Positions 17,486 through 25,924 of a stretch of 64,000 nt of DNA are shown here, piece after piece. The translations under genes were made by a program, and so were the position numbers. Under the pieces are notes generated by a model, which was given only the letters and a program-made list of their open reading frames with translations, ran no database searches and was not told where the DNA came from. This DNA is from Pyramidobacter porci (GTDB taxonomy: Bacteria; Synergistota; Synergistia; Synergistales; Dethiosulfovibrionaceae), in assembly GCF_009695745.1 (NCBI RefSeq), contig NZ_VUNH01000006.1, positions 108,302 to 172,301 on the forward strand, given 5' to 3'. Position 1 is the stretch's first letter; every line of letters starts with the position of its first letter.

Positions 17486-18397
17486 TTAGAGATCCCCCTC
17501 GTAAACGCCGCTGGCCTTGGCGAGCTGGATGACGCGCTCGGCGCCGGGCACAAAGGCGATGTCGATCATTTTGCCGTTGATGGTGAACACGCCGATTCCC
17601 TTGTCGGCGTTCTCGCGGTAGGCTTTGACGAGCGTCTCGGCGGCGGCGATCTCCTTTGGCGTCGGCGCCAGCATCTCGTGGACGATGCGGATCTGGCGGG
17701 GATTGATCAGTGATTTGCCGTCGAAGCCCATGTCCTTGTTCTGCTGCATTTCGGCGCGGAAACCTTCCTCGTCGTCGAGGTCGGTGAAGACGGTGTCGAA
17801 GCACTGCACGCCGGCGGCGCGGGCGGCGATCAGCATCTGGCCGCGGGCGGCGAGCATTTCGACGCCGCCGGGCGTAGGTTTGACCTGCATGCACTTGCGA
17901 TAGTCGCCGCCGGAAAGGGCGATGCCGAACAGGCGAGGCGAGGCGGTGCAGATCTCGTAGGCGTTGAGCACGCCCTTTGGGCTTTCGATGGCGGCCATCA
18001 GCAGCGTGCGCCCTTCTTCGACGCCGAACTCGCGCTCGGCTTCAGTGACGGCGGCTTCCACCGTTCGCACGTCGGCGGCGCTCTCGGTCTTGGCGATGCG
18101 GATGCCGTCGGCGCCTCCGGCCACGACAACGCGAACGTCTTCGCGCCAGTGCGGCGTGTCGAGGCCGTTGATGCGCACAAGCACTTCCGTGTCGCCGTAG
18201 TCGATGGTTTTCAGCGCGTGGTAGAGTGAAAAGCGCGCGGCGTCCTTCTGGTTCTCGGCCACCGCGTCTTCGAGGTCGAGCATGATCGAGTCGGCGCCGT
18301 AAATGTAAGCGTCTTTGATCAGGCCGGGCTTCTGCGCGTTCATGAACATCATCGTGCGGCGCAGGCGGAACTTTTCCGGTTTCGGACGGGGAATCAT
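17486..18397 (-). CDS. citE: Citrate lyase beta subunit (citryl-ACP lyase)
   Basis: 303 residues from ATG 18397, overlapping the citD stop (ATGA). Motifs of the CitE/HpcH TIM-barrel family: RLRRTMMFMNAQKPGLIKDA near residue 10, SIMLDLEDAVAENQKDAAR near 35, VLVRINGLDTPHW near 65, AAIESPKGVLNA near 135 (catalytic Glu and Mg site), ALSGGDYRKCM near 155, and GKSLINPRQI near 225. It cleaves citryl-ACP to oxaloacetate and acetyl-ACP. Strict coupling to citD and citF and the full set of motifs leave little doubt. Confidence 0.95.
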   Translation of the reverse strand: MIPRPKPEKFRLRRTMMFMNAQKPGLIKDAYIYGADSIMLDLEDAVAENQKDAARFSLYHALKTIDYGDTEVLVRINGLDTPHWREDVRVVVAGGADGIRIAKTESAADVRTVEAAVTEAEREFGVEEGRTLLMAAIESPKGVLNAYEICTASPRLFGIALSGGDYRKCMQVKPTPGGVEMLAARGQMLIAARAAGVQCFDTVFTDLDDEEGFRAEMQQNKDMGFDGKSLINPRQIRIVHEMLAPTPKEIAAAETLVKAYRENADKGIGVFTINGKMIDIAFVPGAERVIQLAKASGVYEGDL

Positions 18398-18699
18398 GCG
18401 ATCTCGCCTCCCCAGGGATACGCGCCGTCGGTATCGTACCGGCAGCCGCGGTAATAGGCGCACTCGACGCGCGCCTTGATGGTGCAGTCCAGCGCGCCGT
18501 GGTCGTTGACGGTGACGGCGGCGTTTTTCACGCCGAGGCGCGCCAGCGTGGCGAGCACGGTTTCCCTGATCTGACGGCCGTACTGGTTGATGACGGTGCT
18601 TTCAAGGTCCAGGCTGATGCCCGACGGCGCCGGCTCGAGCGTGACCATTACGTCGCTCGATTCGAGCGTGCCGGCCACGCCGGTGGTTTTCAGTTCCAT
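18394..18699 (-). CDS. citD: Citrate lyase acyl carrier protein (gamma subunit)
   Basis: 101 residues; ATG 18699 behind AGGAGG. CitD proteins are about 95-100 residues. The prosthetic-group serine lies in the N-terminal TLESSDVMVTLEP, and the middle has the conserved ESTVINQYGRQIRETV and DHGALDCTIKARVE. It carries the 2'-(5''-phosphoribosyl)-3'-dephospho-CoA arm shuttling acetyl and citryl groups between CitF and CitE. It overlaps citE by 4 bases. An 82-base gap with a GC-rich stem (about 18745-18770) separates it from tctA, which might tune lyase against transporter levels. Confidence 0.93.
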   Translation of the reverse strand: MELKTTGVAGTLESSDVMVTLEPAPSGISLDLESTVINQYGRQIRETVLATLARLGVKNAAVTVNDHGALDCTIKARVECAYYRGCRYDTDGAYPWGGEIA

Positions 18700-18781
18700 G
18701 GCTTTGACCTCCTGACAGTTTTTTACGATAACTCAAAGGAGAAAGCGCGGTCGGGAAGGCGCCGCGCTCGATCGGACAAAA

Positions 18782-20293
18782 TCAGGCGTTCGCCGACGGC
18801 TTCTTTTTTCTGAAGAAGGAAGCGACGATGGGGTAGACCAGCAGGGCGATGCTGAGCGCCATCAGGGAGCCGGCGATGGGGCGCGAGAACATGCTTACCA
18901 GGTCGGCGCGCGAGATCGTGTAGGCGCGGCTGAAGTTGCTTTCGCAGATCTCGCCCAGCACCAGGCCGAGGATCATGGCGGCGCTGTTGAAGTGGCAGAC
19001 GGCGAAGATCAGCCCGGCAATGCCGGCGATGGCCATGATCTTCACGTCGGCGATGCTCATGTTGGTGGCGTAGGAGCCGATGATGGCCAGCATTACGATG
19101 ATCGGGCCGAGATAGCTGTAAGGGATGGCGAGGATCTTTGCGAAGACCTTGGCGATGCCCATGGCGACGATGACCATGAGGATGTTGGTGACGAGCATGG
19201 AGGCGAACGTGGCGCTCAGGTACTGGGGCTGGTTGGTGAGGAGCAGCGGCCCGAGCTGTACGCCCTTGAGCACCAGCGCGCTCATCATCACGGCCGCGGC
19301 GTTGCCGCCGGGAATGCCGAGCGAGAGCAGGGGCACCATGGCGCCGCCGGTGGCGGCGTTGTTGGCCGATTCGGATGCGGCGATGCCGTCGATGATGCCG
19401 GTGCCGAACTTCTCGGGATATTTGGAAAGCTTCGTTTCCGTGGAGTAGCACAAGAACGAGGCGATCGTCGCGCCAGCGCCGGGAAGGATGCCGATGATCG
19501 TGCCGATGACGGAGCAGCGAAGCACGAGCCACTTGATCTTGAGCCACTCGGCCAGCGTGGGCATCTTCGTGTCCACACGTCCGCCGCCGACGCCCTCCTT
19601 GGCGTCGAGCCGATCGCTCTTGCGCGTCTGCTTGAGCACCTCGGTGACGGCGAAAATGCCGATCAGCACGGGGATCATCTCCAACCCGGCGAGCAGCTCC
19701 TTGGAGCCGAACGTCATGCGCTGCACGGCGTACATCCTGTCCTGGCCGACGCAGGCCAGCAGCAGGCCGAGCAGGCCGGAGATGATCGTGCGCAGGATAT
19801 TGGACGAATCAAGACAGGCGAGAATCGACAGCCCCATAAACGTGATCGCGAACAGGTCGGAGGGGCCGAACGACAGCGCCGCCTGCGTCAACTGCGGCGA
19901 AAGCAGCAGCATGCAGAACGCCGAGACCAGACCGCCGATCGCCGAAGCGCCGAGCGCCACGCCCAGCGCCTTGCCGGCTTCGCCGCGCTGCGCCATCGGG
20001 TAGCCGTCGAACGTTGTCGGCGCGCTGGACGGCACGCCGGGGATCTTGAACAGGATCGCCGTGATCGAGCCGCCAGTGATGGCCGAGCAGTAGATGGCCA
20101 CGAGGAAGACGATGGCCGGCACCGGCTCCATGCTGTACGTAAACGGCAGCCCGAGCGCCACGGCCATCGTGGAGCTGACGCCGGGCAGAGCGCCGAAAAT
20201 CGTCCCCATCACGATGGCCATGACCACCATGAAGAACACGTAAGGCTCCATGAGGACGCTGAAACCGCTCTGTAACAGTGCGAAAGTCGACAT
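18782..20293 (-). CDS. tctA: Tripartite tricarboxylate transporter large permease TctA
   Basis: 503 residues with about 12 membrane segments. The two TctA repeats are clear: IFGALPGVSSTMAVALGLPFTY near residue 32 with GGSITAILFKIPGVPSSAPTTFDGYPMAQRG near 73, then GILPGAGATIASFLCYSTE near 270 with NNAATGGAMVPLLSLGIPGG near 310. TctA forms the Na+-coupled channel of TTT transporters with TctB and periplasmic TctC. Position directly ahead of citDEF makes citrate the likely substrate. ATG 20293 with AGGGGTGA upstream, 12 bases after the tctB stop. The C-terminal KKK tail is cytoplasmic. Confidence 0.93.
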   Translation of the reverse strand: MSTFALLQSGFSVLMEPYVFFMVVMAIVMGTIFGALPGVSSTMAVALGLPFTYSMEPVPAIVFLVAIYCSAITGGSITAILFKIPGVPSSAPTTFDGYPMAQRGEAGKALGVALGASAIGGLVSAFCMLLLSPQLTQAALSFGPSDLFAITFMGLSILACLDSSNILRTIISGLLGLLLACVGQDRMYAVQRMTFGSKELLAGLEMIPVLIGIFAVTEVLKQTRKSDRLDAKEGVGGGRVDTKMPTLAEWLKIKWLVLRCSVIGTIIGILPGAGATIASFLCYSTETKLSKYPEKFGTGIIDGIAASESANNAATGGAMVPLLSLGIPGGNAAAVMMSALVLKGVQLGPLLLTNQPQYLSATFASMLVTNILMVIVAMGIAKVFAKILAIPYSYLGPIIVMLAIIGSYATNMSIADVKIMAIAGIAGLIFAVCHFNSAAMILGLVLGEICESNFSRAYTISRADLVSMFSRPIAGSLMALSIALLVYPIVASFFRKKKPSANA

Positions 20294-20305
20294 TCCGATT
20301 CACCC

Positions 20306-20848
20306 CTAGATAAGAGATTGAGCCTGAGACACCAGGGACTCCAGCCAGAGCGCGAAGTTGCGCGCCTGAGGAAGGGTGCCGCGGGGCAAATTGACCGACA
20401 GCAGGACGCTGAAGACCACATAGAGGAGCAGCGTGATCAGCGCTGAGAAGACGAACAGGCGCGCGACCTTCCGTTCGCCCAGCAGCATGCCGTAGAAGAA
20501 CAGCATCAGGAAGCACGTGCCCATGAAGCCGAGCGGTTCGAGCACAAAGCAGGCCGCCACGACGATGACGATGCCGAGGAACAGGCGGCTGGCGAAAAAT
20601 CCGCCGATGGAGGCGAAAAAGGCGCCCAGCGAAAACTCCGCTTTGCCCCTGTTTTTCATGATGATGCGCGCGATGTTGATCGCCACGCAGATCAGAAGCA
20701 GAATAATGATGACGTTGGGCCACACGTCGGGCTTGAGGGCGTAAGGATTGCGCAGGACCTTGGCGGGGACGGGCGCCTCCAAAACGTGGAACGCGTACGT
20801 GTAGGCCAGGCCGAGCCACAGCAGAACGTTGAGAATCAGTTCGAACAC
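20306..20848 (-). CDS. tctB: Tripartite tricarboxylate transporter small permease TctB
   Basis: 180 residues from GTG 20848, preceded by GAAAGGTGG. Upstream in-frame codons would run into the hairpin region after tctC. Four hydrophobic segments (residues about 3-22, 45-65, 85-120, 130-155) fit the TctB fold (DUF1468). The loop after the first segment contains APVPAKVLRNPYALKPDVWPNV, as is common in TctB. It is a small subunit required with TctA; the hairpin at 20919-20941 just upstream may reduce its expression relative to tctC. Confidence 0.85.
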   Translation of the reverse strand: MFELILNVLLWLGLAYTYAFHVLEAPVPAKVLRNPYALKPDVWPNVIIILLLICVAINIARIIMKNRGKAEFSLGAFFASIGGFFASRLFLGIVIVVAACFVLEPLGFMGTCFLMLFFYGMLLGERKVARLFVFSALITLLLYVVFSVLLSVNLPRGTLPQARNFALWLESLVSQAQSLI

Positions 20849-20918
20849 TGATCCGCACCACCTTTCAGGGATTGAGGAAGCTTGTGCTACAATAAATGTT
20901 GGAGTCGCAAAGAAAAAA

Positions 20919-20941
20919 GGGGAGCGGAAATTCGGCCCCCC
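20919..20941 (-). terminator. Terminator-like hairpin between tctC and tctB
   Basis: On the minus strand a stem pairs the C-rich and G-rich arms (GGGGAGCGGAA against TTCGGCCCCC on the plus strand) and is followed by six T (20913-20918). It sits about 28 bases past the tctC stop and would terminate part of the transcripts, keeping the binding protein in excess. Confidence 0.7.
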
Positions 20942-20968
20942 TCTTGTGGTCACTGTGCGCAGGAGGAA

Positions 20969-21961
20969 CTACTTGGCGTAGTAATCCTTCTTCAAAACTT
21001 CCTCGGACTTCAGATACTCGGTGAAGGTCTTGTACTCGTTCTCGAACAGCTCGGCGAACTCTTGGGGCGCGGCGAAGCCGGGGCGCTCGTCATACGCGCC
21101 GGAAACGAGAAAATCCTGCCATTCCTTGGTCTGAACGGCCTTTTCAATGGCGGCGACCAGAGCGTCGATTGCCGGCTGAGGCGTGCCGGCCTTGGCGAAA
21201 ATGCCGCGCCACGTGCCGATGAAGGAATCGATGCCCAGCTCGCCCGTGCACTCCATGTCGGGGTAGAGCTTCATGCGCTTCTCGCAGATGGCGCACAACG
21301 GCACGATGTCGCCCGCCTGGATCAGGCCGGCGATCTCGTCGGTGCCGGTGATCATCATGTCGATGTGGCCGCCCACCAGCGCGGAGTTCATCTCGGAACC
21401 GCCGGAGTAGGGCACCTCGTTGACGTCAAGCCCGGCCAGCGTCTGGCGCAGCGAAGCGCCGTCGGCGCCCGTGGCGGTGAGCATGCCCACGTTGATCTCG
21501 AACGGATGCTCCTTGGCGTACTTGATCATCTCGGAAAAGCTGTGATAGCCCTTCTGATCCATGGCTTTCTTGGAGCCGGCGATGATGTTGATGGAGTGGA
21601 CCAGTTTGGCGACGGGGATGAACTCGGAGCGGAAGTTCATCGAAGTGGCGCCCTGCAGATCCTGCATGATCAGGCTCTGCGTTCCCAACATGAAGGTGTA
21701 GCCGTCGGCGGGCTGCTTGTAGGTGTATTCCACGCCGTTGACGCCCGAGCCGCCGGAAACGTTGACGACCTCGACTTCGACTCCGAGAATGTCCTTGAGC
21801 AGTTTGGCCATGGGACGGATCGTGCTGTCAGCGCCGCCGCCGACGCCCCAGGGGCAGACTACGTCGATCTTGCGGGTGAACTTCCACTCTTCGGCCCCCG
21901 CGGAAACGGCCGCGACGCCGAGCAGGGATACGGCCAGCAGCGCATACACGAACTTTTTCAC
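20969..21961 (-). CDS. tctC: Tripartite tricarboxylate transporter substrate-binding protein TctC
   Basis: 330 residues from GTG 21961, with GAGGAGG 8 bases upstream. The N-terminus is a signal peptide (VKKFVYALLAVSLLGVAAVSAGA). Bug/TctC motifs: DVVCPWGVGGGADSTIRPMAKLL near residue 35, NVSGGSGVNGVEYTYKQPADGYTFML near 70, and VPYSGGSEMNSALVGGHIDMM near 180. It binds a carboxylate, probably citrate given the linked citrate lyase, and delivers it to TctAB. First gene of the operon, divergent from a LysR gene that probably controls it. Confidence 0.92.
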   Translation of the reverse strand: MKKFVYALLAVSLLGVAAVSAGAEEWKFTRKIDVVCPWGVGGGADSTIRPMAKLLKDILGVEVEVVNVSGGSGVNGVEYTYKQPADGYTFMLGTQSLIMQDLQGATSMNFRSEFIPVAKLVHSINIIAGSKKAMDQKGYHSFSEMIKYAKEHPFEINVGMLTATGADGASLRQTLAGLDVNEVPYSGGSEMNSALVGGHIDMMITGTDEIAGLIQAGDIVPLCAICEKRMKLYPDMECTGELGIDSFIGTWRGIFAKAGTPQPAIDALVAAIEKAVQTKEWQDFLVSGAYDERPGFAAPQEFAELFENEYKTFTEYLKSEEVLKKDYYAK

Positions 21962-22060
21962 TTGCAATTCCTCCTCATAAACAAGATTGAGTTTAATGAC
22001 GCTGATTTTATTATTCAACTTTTTTAGGGAAAATACCAATACTAAAAGTTTTATGCGCCC

Positions 22061-22076
22061 ATAAGGTCACAATTAT
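22061..22076. promoter_or_regulatory. Candidate LysR-binding dyad in the tctC/lysR divergent region
   Basis: ATAA-N8-TTAT in the 160-base divergent intergenic region. LysR-type regulators commonly bind T-N11-A dyads between their own gene and a divergent target. The assignment rests on position and this weak pattern only. Confidence 0.35.
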
Positions 22077-22121
22077 GGTCAAAGATATTTATACAGTATA
22101 CATTTCAAGGAGGCGGCACGA

Positions 22122-23033
22122 TTGAATTTGAAACACGCTTCTTACATCATGGCAATTCTCGAGGCGGGCAGCATCACGGCGGCCGCGAAAAAACTCCTCA
22201 TTTCCCAGCCGTCGCTGTCGCAGACCGTCAAAGCCGTGGAGGACGAACTGGGGCTGCCGATCTTTGACCGCCGCGCCAAGCAGCTGACGCTGACCTACGC
22301 CGGCCAACGTTACGTCGAAAGCATGCGCGAGATCATGACGGCCGAGCGGAATTTCCTCAGCGAGATCGCCGAAATGAAAAACGATCACCGCGCCACGCTG
22401 CGCATCGGCATTTCGGCGCAGCGCAGCATCTCCCTGCTGCCGCAGATCCTGCCCTCATTTCTCGCTCGCTACCCGCTCGTTACCGTCGAGCTGAAGGAAT
22501 TGCCTTCCGTCCGCCTCGAGGAGCTGCTCAGCAAGGGCGGCTGCGACGTGGCTTTCATCACCACTGCGTCGAAGCAGAACGACCTGGAATACCGCCTGCT
22601 GGAAAACGAACAGATCGTCCTCATGGCCTCCAAGCAAACGGCCATCTCCCGCCGCATCGGCCAGGGGACCGAAATCGAACTGAGCGAGGCCCGGGAGGAA
22701 AACTTCGTCAACCTCACCCCCGGTCACAGCGTGCGCACCATCCAGAACCATCTCGCTCAGCTGTGCCAGTTCGAGCCGCGCGTGCTGCTCGAATTGTTCA
22801 ACATGGAAGCCGCCAAGTTGGTCACCGCGCAGCTCAACGCCGTCATGGTCTGTCCTTACGGCTACATTCAGGGAGACACGCGCGTGGAGACGCTGACCAA
22901 ATGCTATCCGCTGCGCTGCCACGGCTTCGAGCGGCATTTCTACTTCTGTTATCGGAAAAAACTGCGGCTTTCCAGCTATATGCGCGACCTTTTCGACATC
23001 GCCCGCAGCAAGTGTCAGTATCATACGATGTAG
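22122..23033 (+). CDS. LysR family transcriptional regulator
   Basis: 303 residues; TTG start at 22122 with AAGGAGG 7 bases upstream. The N-terminal winged HTH is classical: ASYIMAILEAGSITAAAKKLLISQPSLSQTVKAVEDELGLPIFDRR at about residues 6-51. The LysR substrate domain follows (LRIGISAQRSISLLPQILPSFLARYP near 92, DVAFIT near 143). It is divergent from tctC-tctB-tctA-citDEF and probably activates that operon in response to citrate or a related acid. The inducer is inferred from context. Confidence 0.9.
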   Translation: MNLKHASYIMAILEAGSITAAAKKLLISQPSLSQTVKAVEDELGLPIFDRRAKQLTLTYAGQRYVESMREIMTAERNFLSEIAEMKNDHRATLRIGISAQRSISLLPQILPSFLARYPLVTVELKELPSVRLEELLSKGGCDVAFITTASKQNDLEYRLLENEQIVLMASKQTAISRRIGQGTEIELSEAREENFVNLTPGHSVRTIQNHLAQLCQFEPRVLLELFNMEAAKLVTAQLNAVMVCPYGYIQGDTRVETLTKCYPLRCHGFERHFYFCYRKKLRLSSYMRDLFDIARSKCQYHTM

Positions 23034-23129
23034 TCCGCGCCGAAAACCGTATGAAATCGCGCGTTGAAGACAAAAAGCCTTTCGGACGAGGGGGAGAATG
23101 ATATGTACCCAGAATCTTGGACACATTGA

Positions 23130-24100
23130 TTACTGCTCGGACGAGCGAGATATGGATGCTATCCTGTATTTTACAGGAGGCATCCATTTTGTTTTGATCT
23201 GGATCCGCTCTTTGTTGTAGTAGTGGATGTAATTTTTAATGGCCGTGGATGTAATTTTTAATGGCCTTTGAGAAAGACGTAAAGGATGGATATTCTTTCT
23301 CACAGCCATAATACATCTCATTCTTCAGTCTCCCGAAGAACGTCTCCATAATACAGTTATCGTAGCAATTGCCTTTCCTTGACATCGACTGGATAATGCC
23401 ATGGGCTTTCAATTCATGCTGATACTGTGCATGCTGATATTGCCATCCCTGATCAAAATGCATGATAAGTCCCTCGGTGTGTGGGAACTTTCTGAATGCT
23501 CGATGAAGCATGCGCTTTATCTGCGTGAGATTGGGACTCGGCGAGAGATCATAGGAGACGATCTCATTCGTGTGCATATCCAGGATCGGTGAAAGATAAC
23601 ATTTTCCAAATGGGAAGCTGAATTGTGTCACATCGGTAGTCCATTTCTGAAGCGGCGCCGTCGTCTCAAAGTCTCTGTCGATGATGTTGGGCGCGATCTT
23701 TCCTACTTTGCCTTGGTAGGAATGATACTTTTCTCTAGGTCGTTTTCCCCGCAGTTCCATACAATGCATCAGTCTCTGGACGCGTTTATGGTTCACGGTG
23801 TATCCTTGGTTCAACAACTCACGATGGACTCTTCTGACACCATATCTGCCATGATGATGCTCAAAAATCTTCCGGATTTCACAGCTGAGGTCGGCATTCT
23901 TTTCCGCAACTCCATCGGTTCTGCCGATCTCAAAGTAAAAAGTAATAAGTGGACCTTGCCATTCCCATGGCCTTCAAAAGATATTTCAACTGATATCCTT
24001 TTGATATCCTTTTCTCTTGAGTTCTTTGATGATCGCTGCTTTTTCGCCTTGAGTCGCGCAGCTTCCTTTTCTTCTCTCAAGGCGATCTCTTTTTTTTTAT
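23130..24100 (-). pseudogene. IS3-family transposase OrfB, multiply frameshifted
   Basis: Pieces of a normal DDE transposase are spread over several frames. N-terminal KAAIIKELKRKGYQ, LKYLLKAMGMARSTYYF and FEIGRTDG segments are in different frames. The long central piece (23236-23817) has WTTDVTQF, HFDQGWQYQH and METFFGRLKNE, so the DDE triad is present. Lesions: a one-base slip near 24050; an 11-bp tandem duplication (GATATCCTTTT twice) at 23992-24013; an extra base in a T-run near 23950; and a 22-bp tandem duplication at 23224-23266, which throws the C-terminal YIHYYNKERI part out of frame. Confidence 0.88.
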
Positions 24101-24571
24101 TACTTCATTCTCCGCTTTGCTAGAGGCATTCTCGGCTCTTAATCGGATCAGTTCTTCACGTTCTGACTCTACAAGAGGTCTGGGACGATCGATGTTCATA
24201 TTTTTCTTCATGGATTGGTCCTTTTGCTTTCTGGCTTTCTTTTTACCTATCAGTCCATTATAGCCCTCTGTCTTGTATCTGCGTACCCAGTTGTAGAGCA
24301 TCCCATCACTGATTCCCGCTTTACAGGCAACGGACTTGTTTGATTCACCCGCTAAAACCCGTGAAACCAGTTCGAGTTTTTCTTCCGCAGACCATGCCTT
24401 ATTATGGGCGGGATGTTGTAAAGCTAAGGTTCCGTGAGCATCTTCAATCCTTGCCCATTTACGGATCGTATTATGAAAGTTCTGCGTTGAAATCCCATCA
24501 GGGGGCTTCGCCCATTTACCTTGACGATGTAACTGCACACATTTCCTTTTGTATTCGTAACTGTAGCGCAT
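24077..24571 (-). CDS. IS3-family transposase OrfA (HTH subunit)
   Basis: 164 residues from ATG 24571 behind AAGGAGGG. It has two helix-turn-helix-like parts: KRKCVQLHRQGK with FHNTIRKWAR near residues 9-45, and LELVSRVLAGESNKSVACKAGISDGMLYNWVRRYKTEGYNGL near 70-110. A leucine-zipper-like coil with REELIRLRAENASSKAENEVIKK follows. The frame ends in a run of nine A (24099-24107), the usual -1 slippage site producing OrfAB in this family. Intact OrfA without OrfB is inactive for transposition and can repress related copies. Confidence 0.85.
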   Translation of the reverse strand: MRYSYEYKRKCVQLHRQGKWAKPPDGISTQNFHNTIRKWARIEDAHGTLALQHPAHNKAWSAEEKLELVSRVLAGESNKSVACKAGISDGMLYNWVRRYKTEGYNGLIGKKKARKQKDQSMKKNMNIDRPRPLVESEREELIRLRAENASSKAENEVIKKKRSP

Positions 24572-25011
24572 AAAAATACCCTCCTTACTGAGTGTCCTGT
24601 AAAGAGGGTACATATCAAAGAGGAGAACGGGCACTTTTGGGGCGGAGATGATTCTGCGTGACCGCGAACGCCACCCGCAAGCAAAATAACAACAAGTCAC
24701 AAAAGCGACCGGACTTACGCCGTCACTTCTACGGTCCACTGCAGGCAGTATTATGACACCAAAGCGATTTCCCCGCCAACACAGAACAAAAAAACATCGT
24801 AAGGCGTCTCGAAGAAAGACAGTTTTGTGGAAAGCAGGAGAAATTCCGGCATTCATGAATAGACAATATCGTCGATTCATTCTCATTTTAATCGTATTTC
24901 TTAAAAACCAATCGACGCAGCATGAATATTATATTTAACCCGTTATTTACTTGCTTTTATCGCTACGCCAAACATTTCCAAATCTCTCGCAGAATTCTTC
25001 ATTTTGTAATA

Positions 25012-25040
25012 TTGATACAGTAAAAAATGCATTTTATAAT
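25012..25040 (+). promoter_or_regulatory. Sigma70 promoter of the DUF5058/D-aminoacylase operon
   Basis: TTGATA (25012-25017), an exact 17-base spacer and consensus TATAAT (25035-25040). The predicted start of transcription is close to 25047, just before a palindrome at 25051-25062. Confidence 0.75.
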
Positions 25041-25050
25041 TTGCACAATA

Positions 25051-25062
25051 GACGAATTCGTC
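25051..25062. promoter_or_regulatory. Candidate repressor operator GACGAATTCGTC
   Basis: Perfect 12-bp palindrome about 10 bases downstream of the -10 box, where a repressor would block transcription. The TetR gene at the far end of the same island is the obvious candidate binder. Position and symmetry are seen; the regulator pairing is inferred. Confidence 0.5.
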
Positions 25063-25203
25063 GATATACAGCCTCACTTTTATACAGCACAGCAGAGAAC
25101 TAACGTTAAAGCAAGCCTGTCAAAAAAGTAGGAAGGAGGGAAATAGCGCGACTCATTGTTGGCTGCCGCTCATCCATGATCGAAAAAGAAGGGGGATAGT
25201 ATC

Positions 25204-25908
25204 TTGAATAGCAATACTTTCGCAGTTTCAAATTCATTGGGGTTATGGTTGGCATGTTGTCCGATTATTGCCGTCATGCTCGTTCAGGTATTTATATTTA
25301 TGAAAAAAGCATGGGATATTGGACCAAAAATCGGCGTAAGCAAAGAACAAATGCTTCGTGGTCTACGCAGCGGCGCTATTACCTCGATCGGCCCGGCGTT
25401 TGCCATATTGGTGGCCTTAGTAGGATTAATCGCAACGGTAGGTAGCGCGATTGCCTGGATGCGTCTATCAGTCATCGGCGCCATTATGTTTGAAGGCTTA
25501 GCGGCTTCCAATGCGATGACAGAGCTCGGAGTAGTTATGGGAGATGGCAAATTTACTCTCACGGTTCTTGCCTGTATCGTGTGGGTCATGGGCTTGGGTT
25601 CTTCCGGTTGGCTCATTGTTACAGGACTTTTTACGCATAAGCTCGAAAAAGCCCGTATGGCGCTAGTAGGGGGGAAAGAGAGCTTATTGCCTATTTTTAC
25701 GATTTGCGCCATCTTGGGAGCTTTTGGCTACAACGTGGCCCGGTATACGGTGGTACTAAGCCGTTCATCGGTCGCTGCACTTGCAGCGGCAATTTGCATG
25801 ATCGCTCTTTCGCATCTTGCAAAGTCAACAAATAAAAAATGGATTGGCGAATGGTCACTTGGAATCGCCATGGTGACTGGCATGTTTATTGCTGTTATCG
25901 GGGCTTAG
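25204..25908 (+). CDS. DUF5058 family membrane protein
   Basis: 234 residues; TTG start at 25204 behind GAAGGGGGAT. Six to seven hydrophobic segments. The N-terminal LACCPIIAVMLVQVFIFMKKAWDIGPKIGVSKEQMLRGLRSGAITSIGPAF and the central AMTELGVVMGDGKFTLTVLACIVWVMGLGSSGWLIVTGLF match the DUF5058 pattern as I know it, an uncharacterised family often paired with a second small membrane protein next to amidohydrolases. It probably forms a two-subunit transporter with the next gene, bringing in the D-aminoacylase substrate. AT-rich codon use unlike the flanking chromosome. Confidence 0.7.
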   Translation: MNSNTFAVSNSLGLWLACCPIIAVMLVQVFIFMKKAWDIGPKIGVSKEQMLRGLRSGAITSIGPAFAILVALVGLIATVGSAIAWMRLSVIGAIMFEGLAASNAMTELGVVMGDGKFTLTVLACIVWVMGLGSSGWLIVTGLFTHKLEKARMALVGGKESLLPIFTICAILGAFGYNVARYTVVLSRSSVAALAAAICMIALSHLAKSTNKKWIGEWSLGIAMVTGMFIAVIGA

Positions 25909-25924
25909 CCGGGAGGTGTGAACG

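Larger units (their letters stand above)
23104..24612 (-). mobile_element. Degenerate IS3-family (IS150-group) insertion sequence
   Basis: About 1509 bases. Both ends carry the same terminal sequence read inward (GATATGTACCC on each side, then GGACAC a few bases in). It contains an intact-looking orfA and a broken orfB with DDE motifs. No clear target-site duplication is visible. It is inserted between the citrate-regulator lysR gene and an AT-rich D-amino-acid island. orfB has at least four frame-breaking lesions, so the element cannot transpose by itself. Confidence 0.85.
24613..25203. other. AT-rich intergenic region upstream of the D-amino-acid island
   Basis: About 590 bases with markedly lower GC than the flanks and no convincing gene. 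It contains the island promoter (25012-25040), a 12-bp palindrome (25051-25062) and related fragments of it near 24870 and 24915 (CGTCGATTCA and ATCGACG). The composition change begins at the right end of the IS element. Confidence 0.6.
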
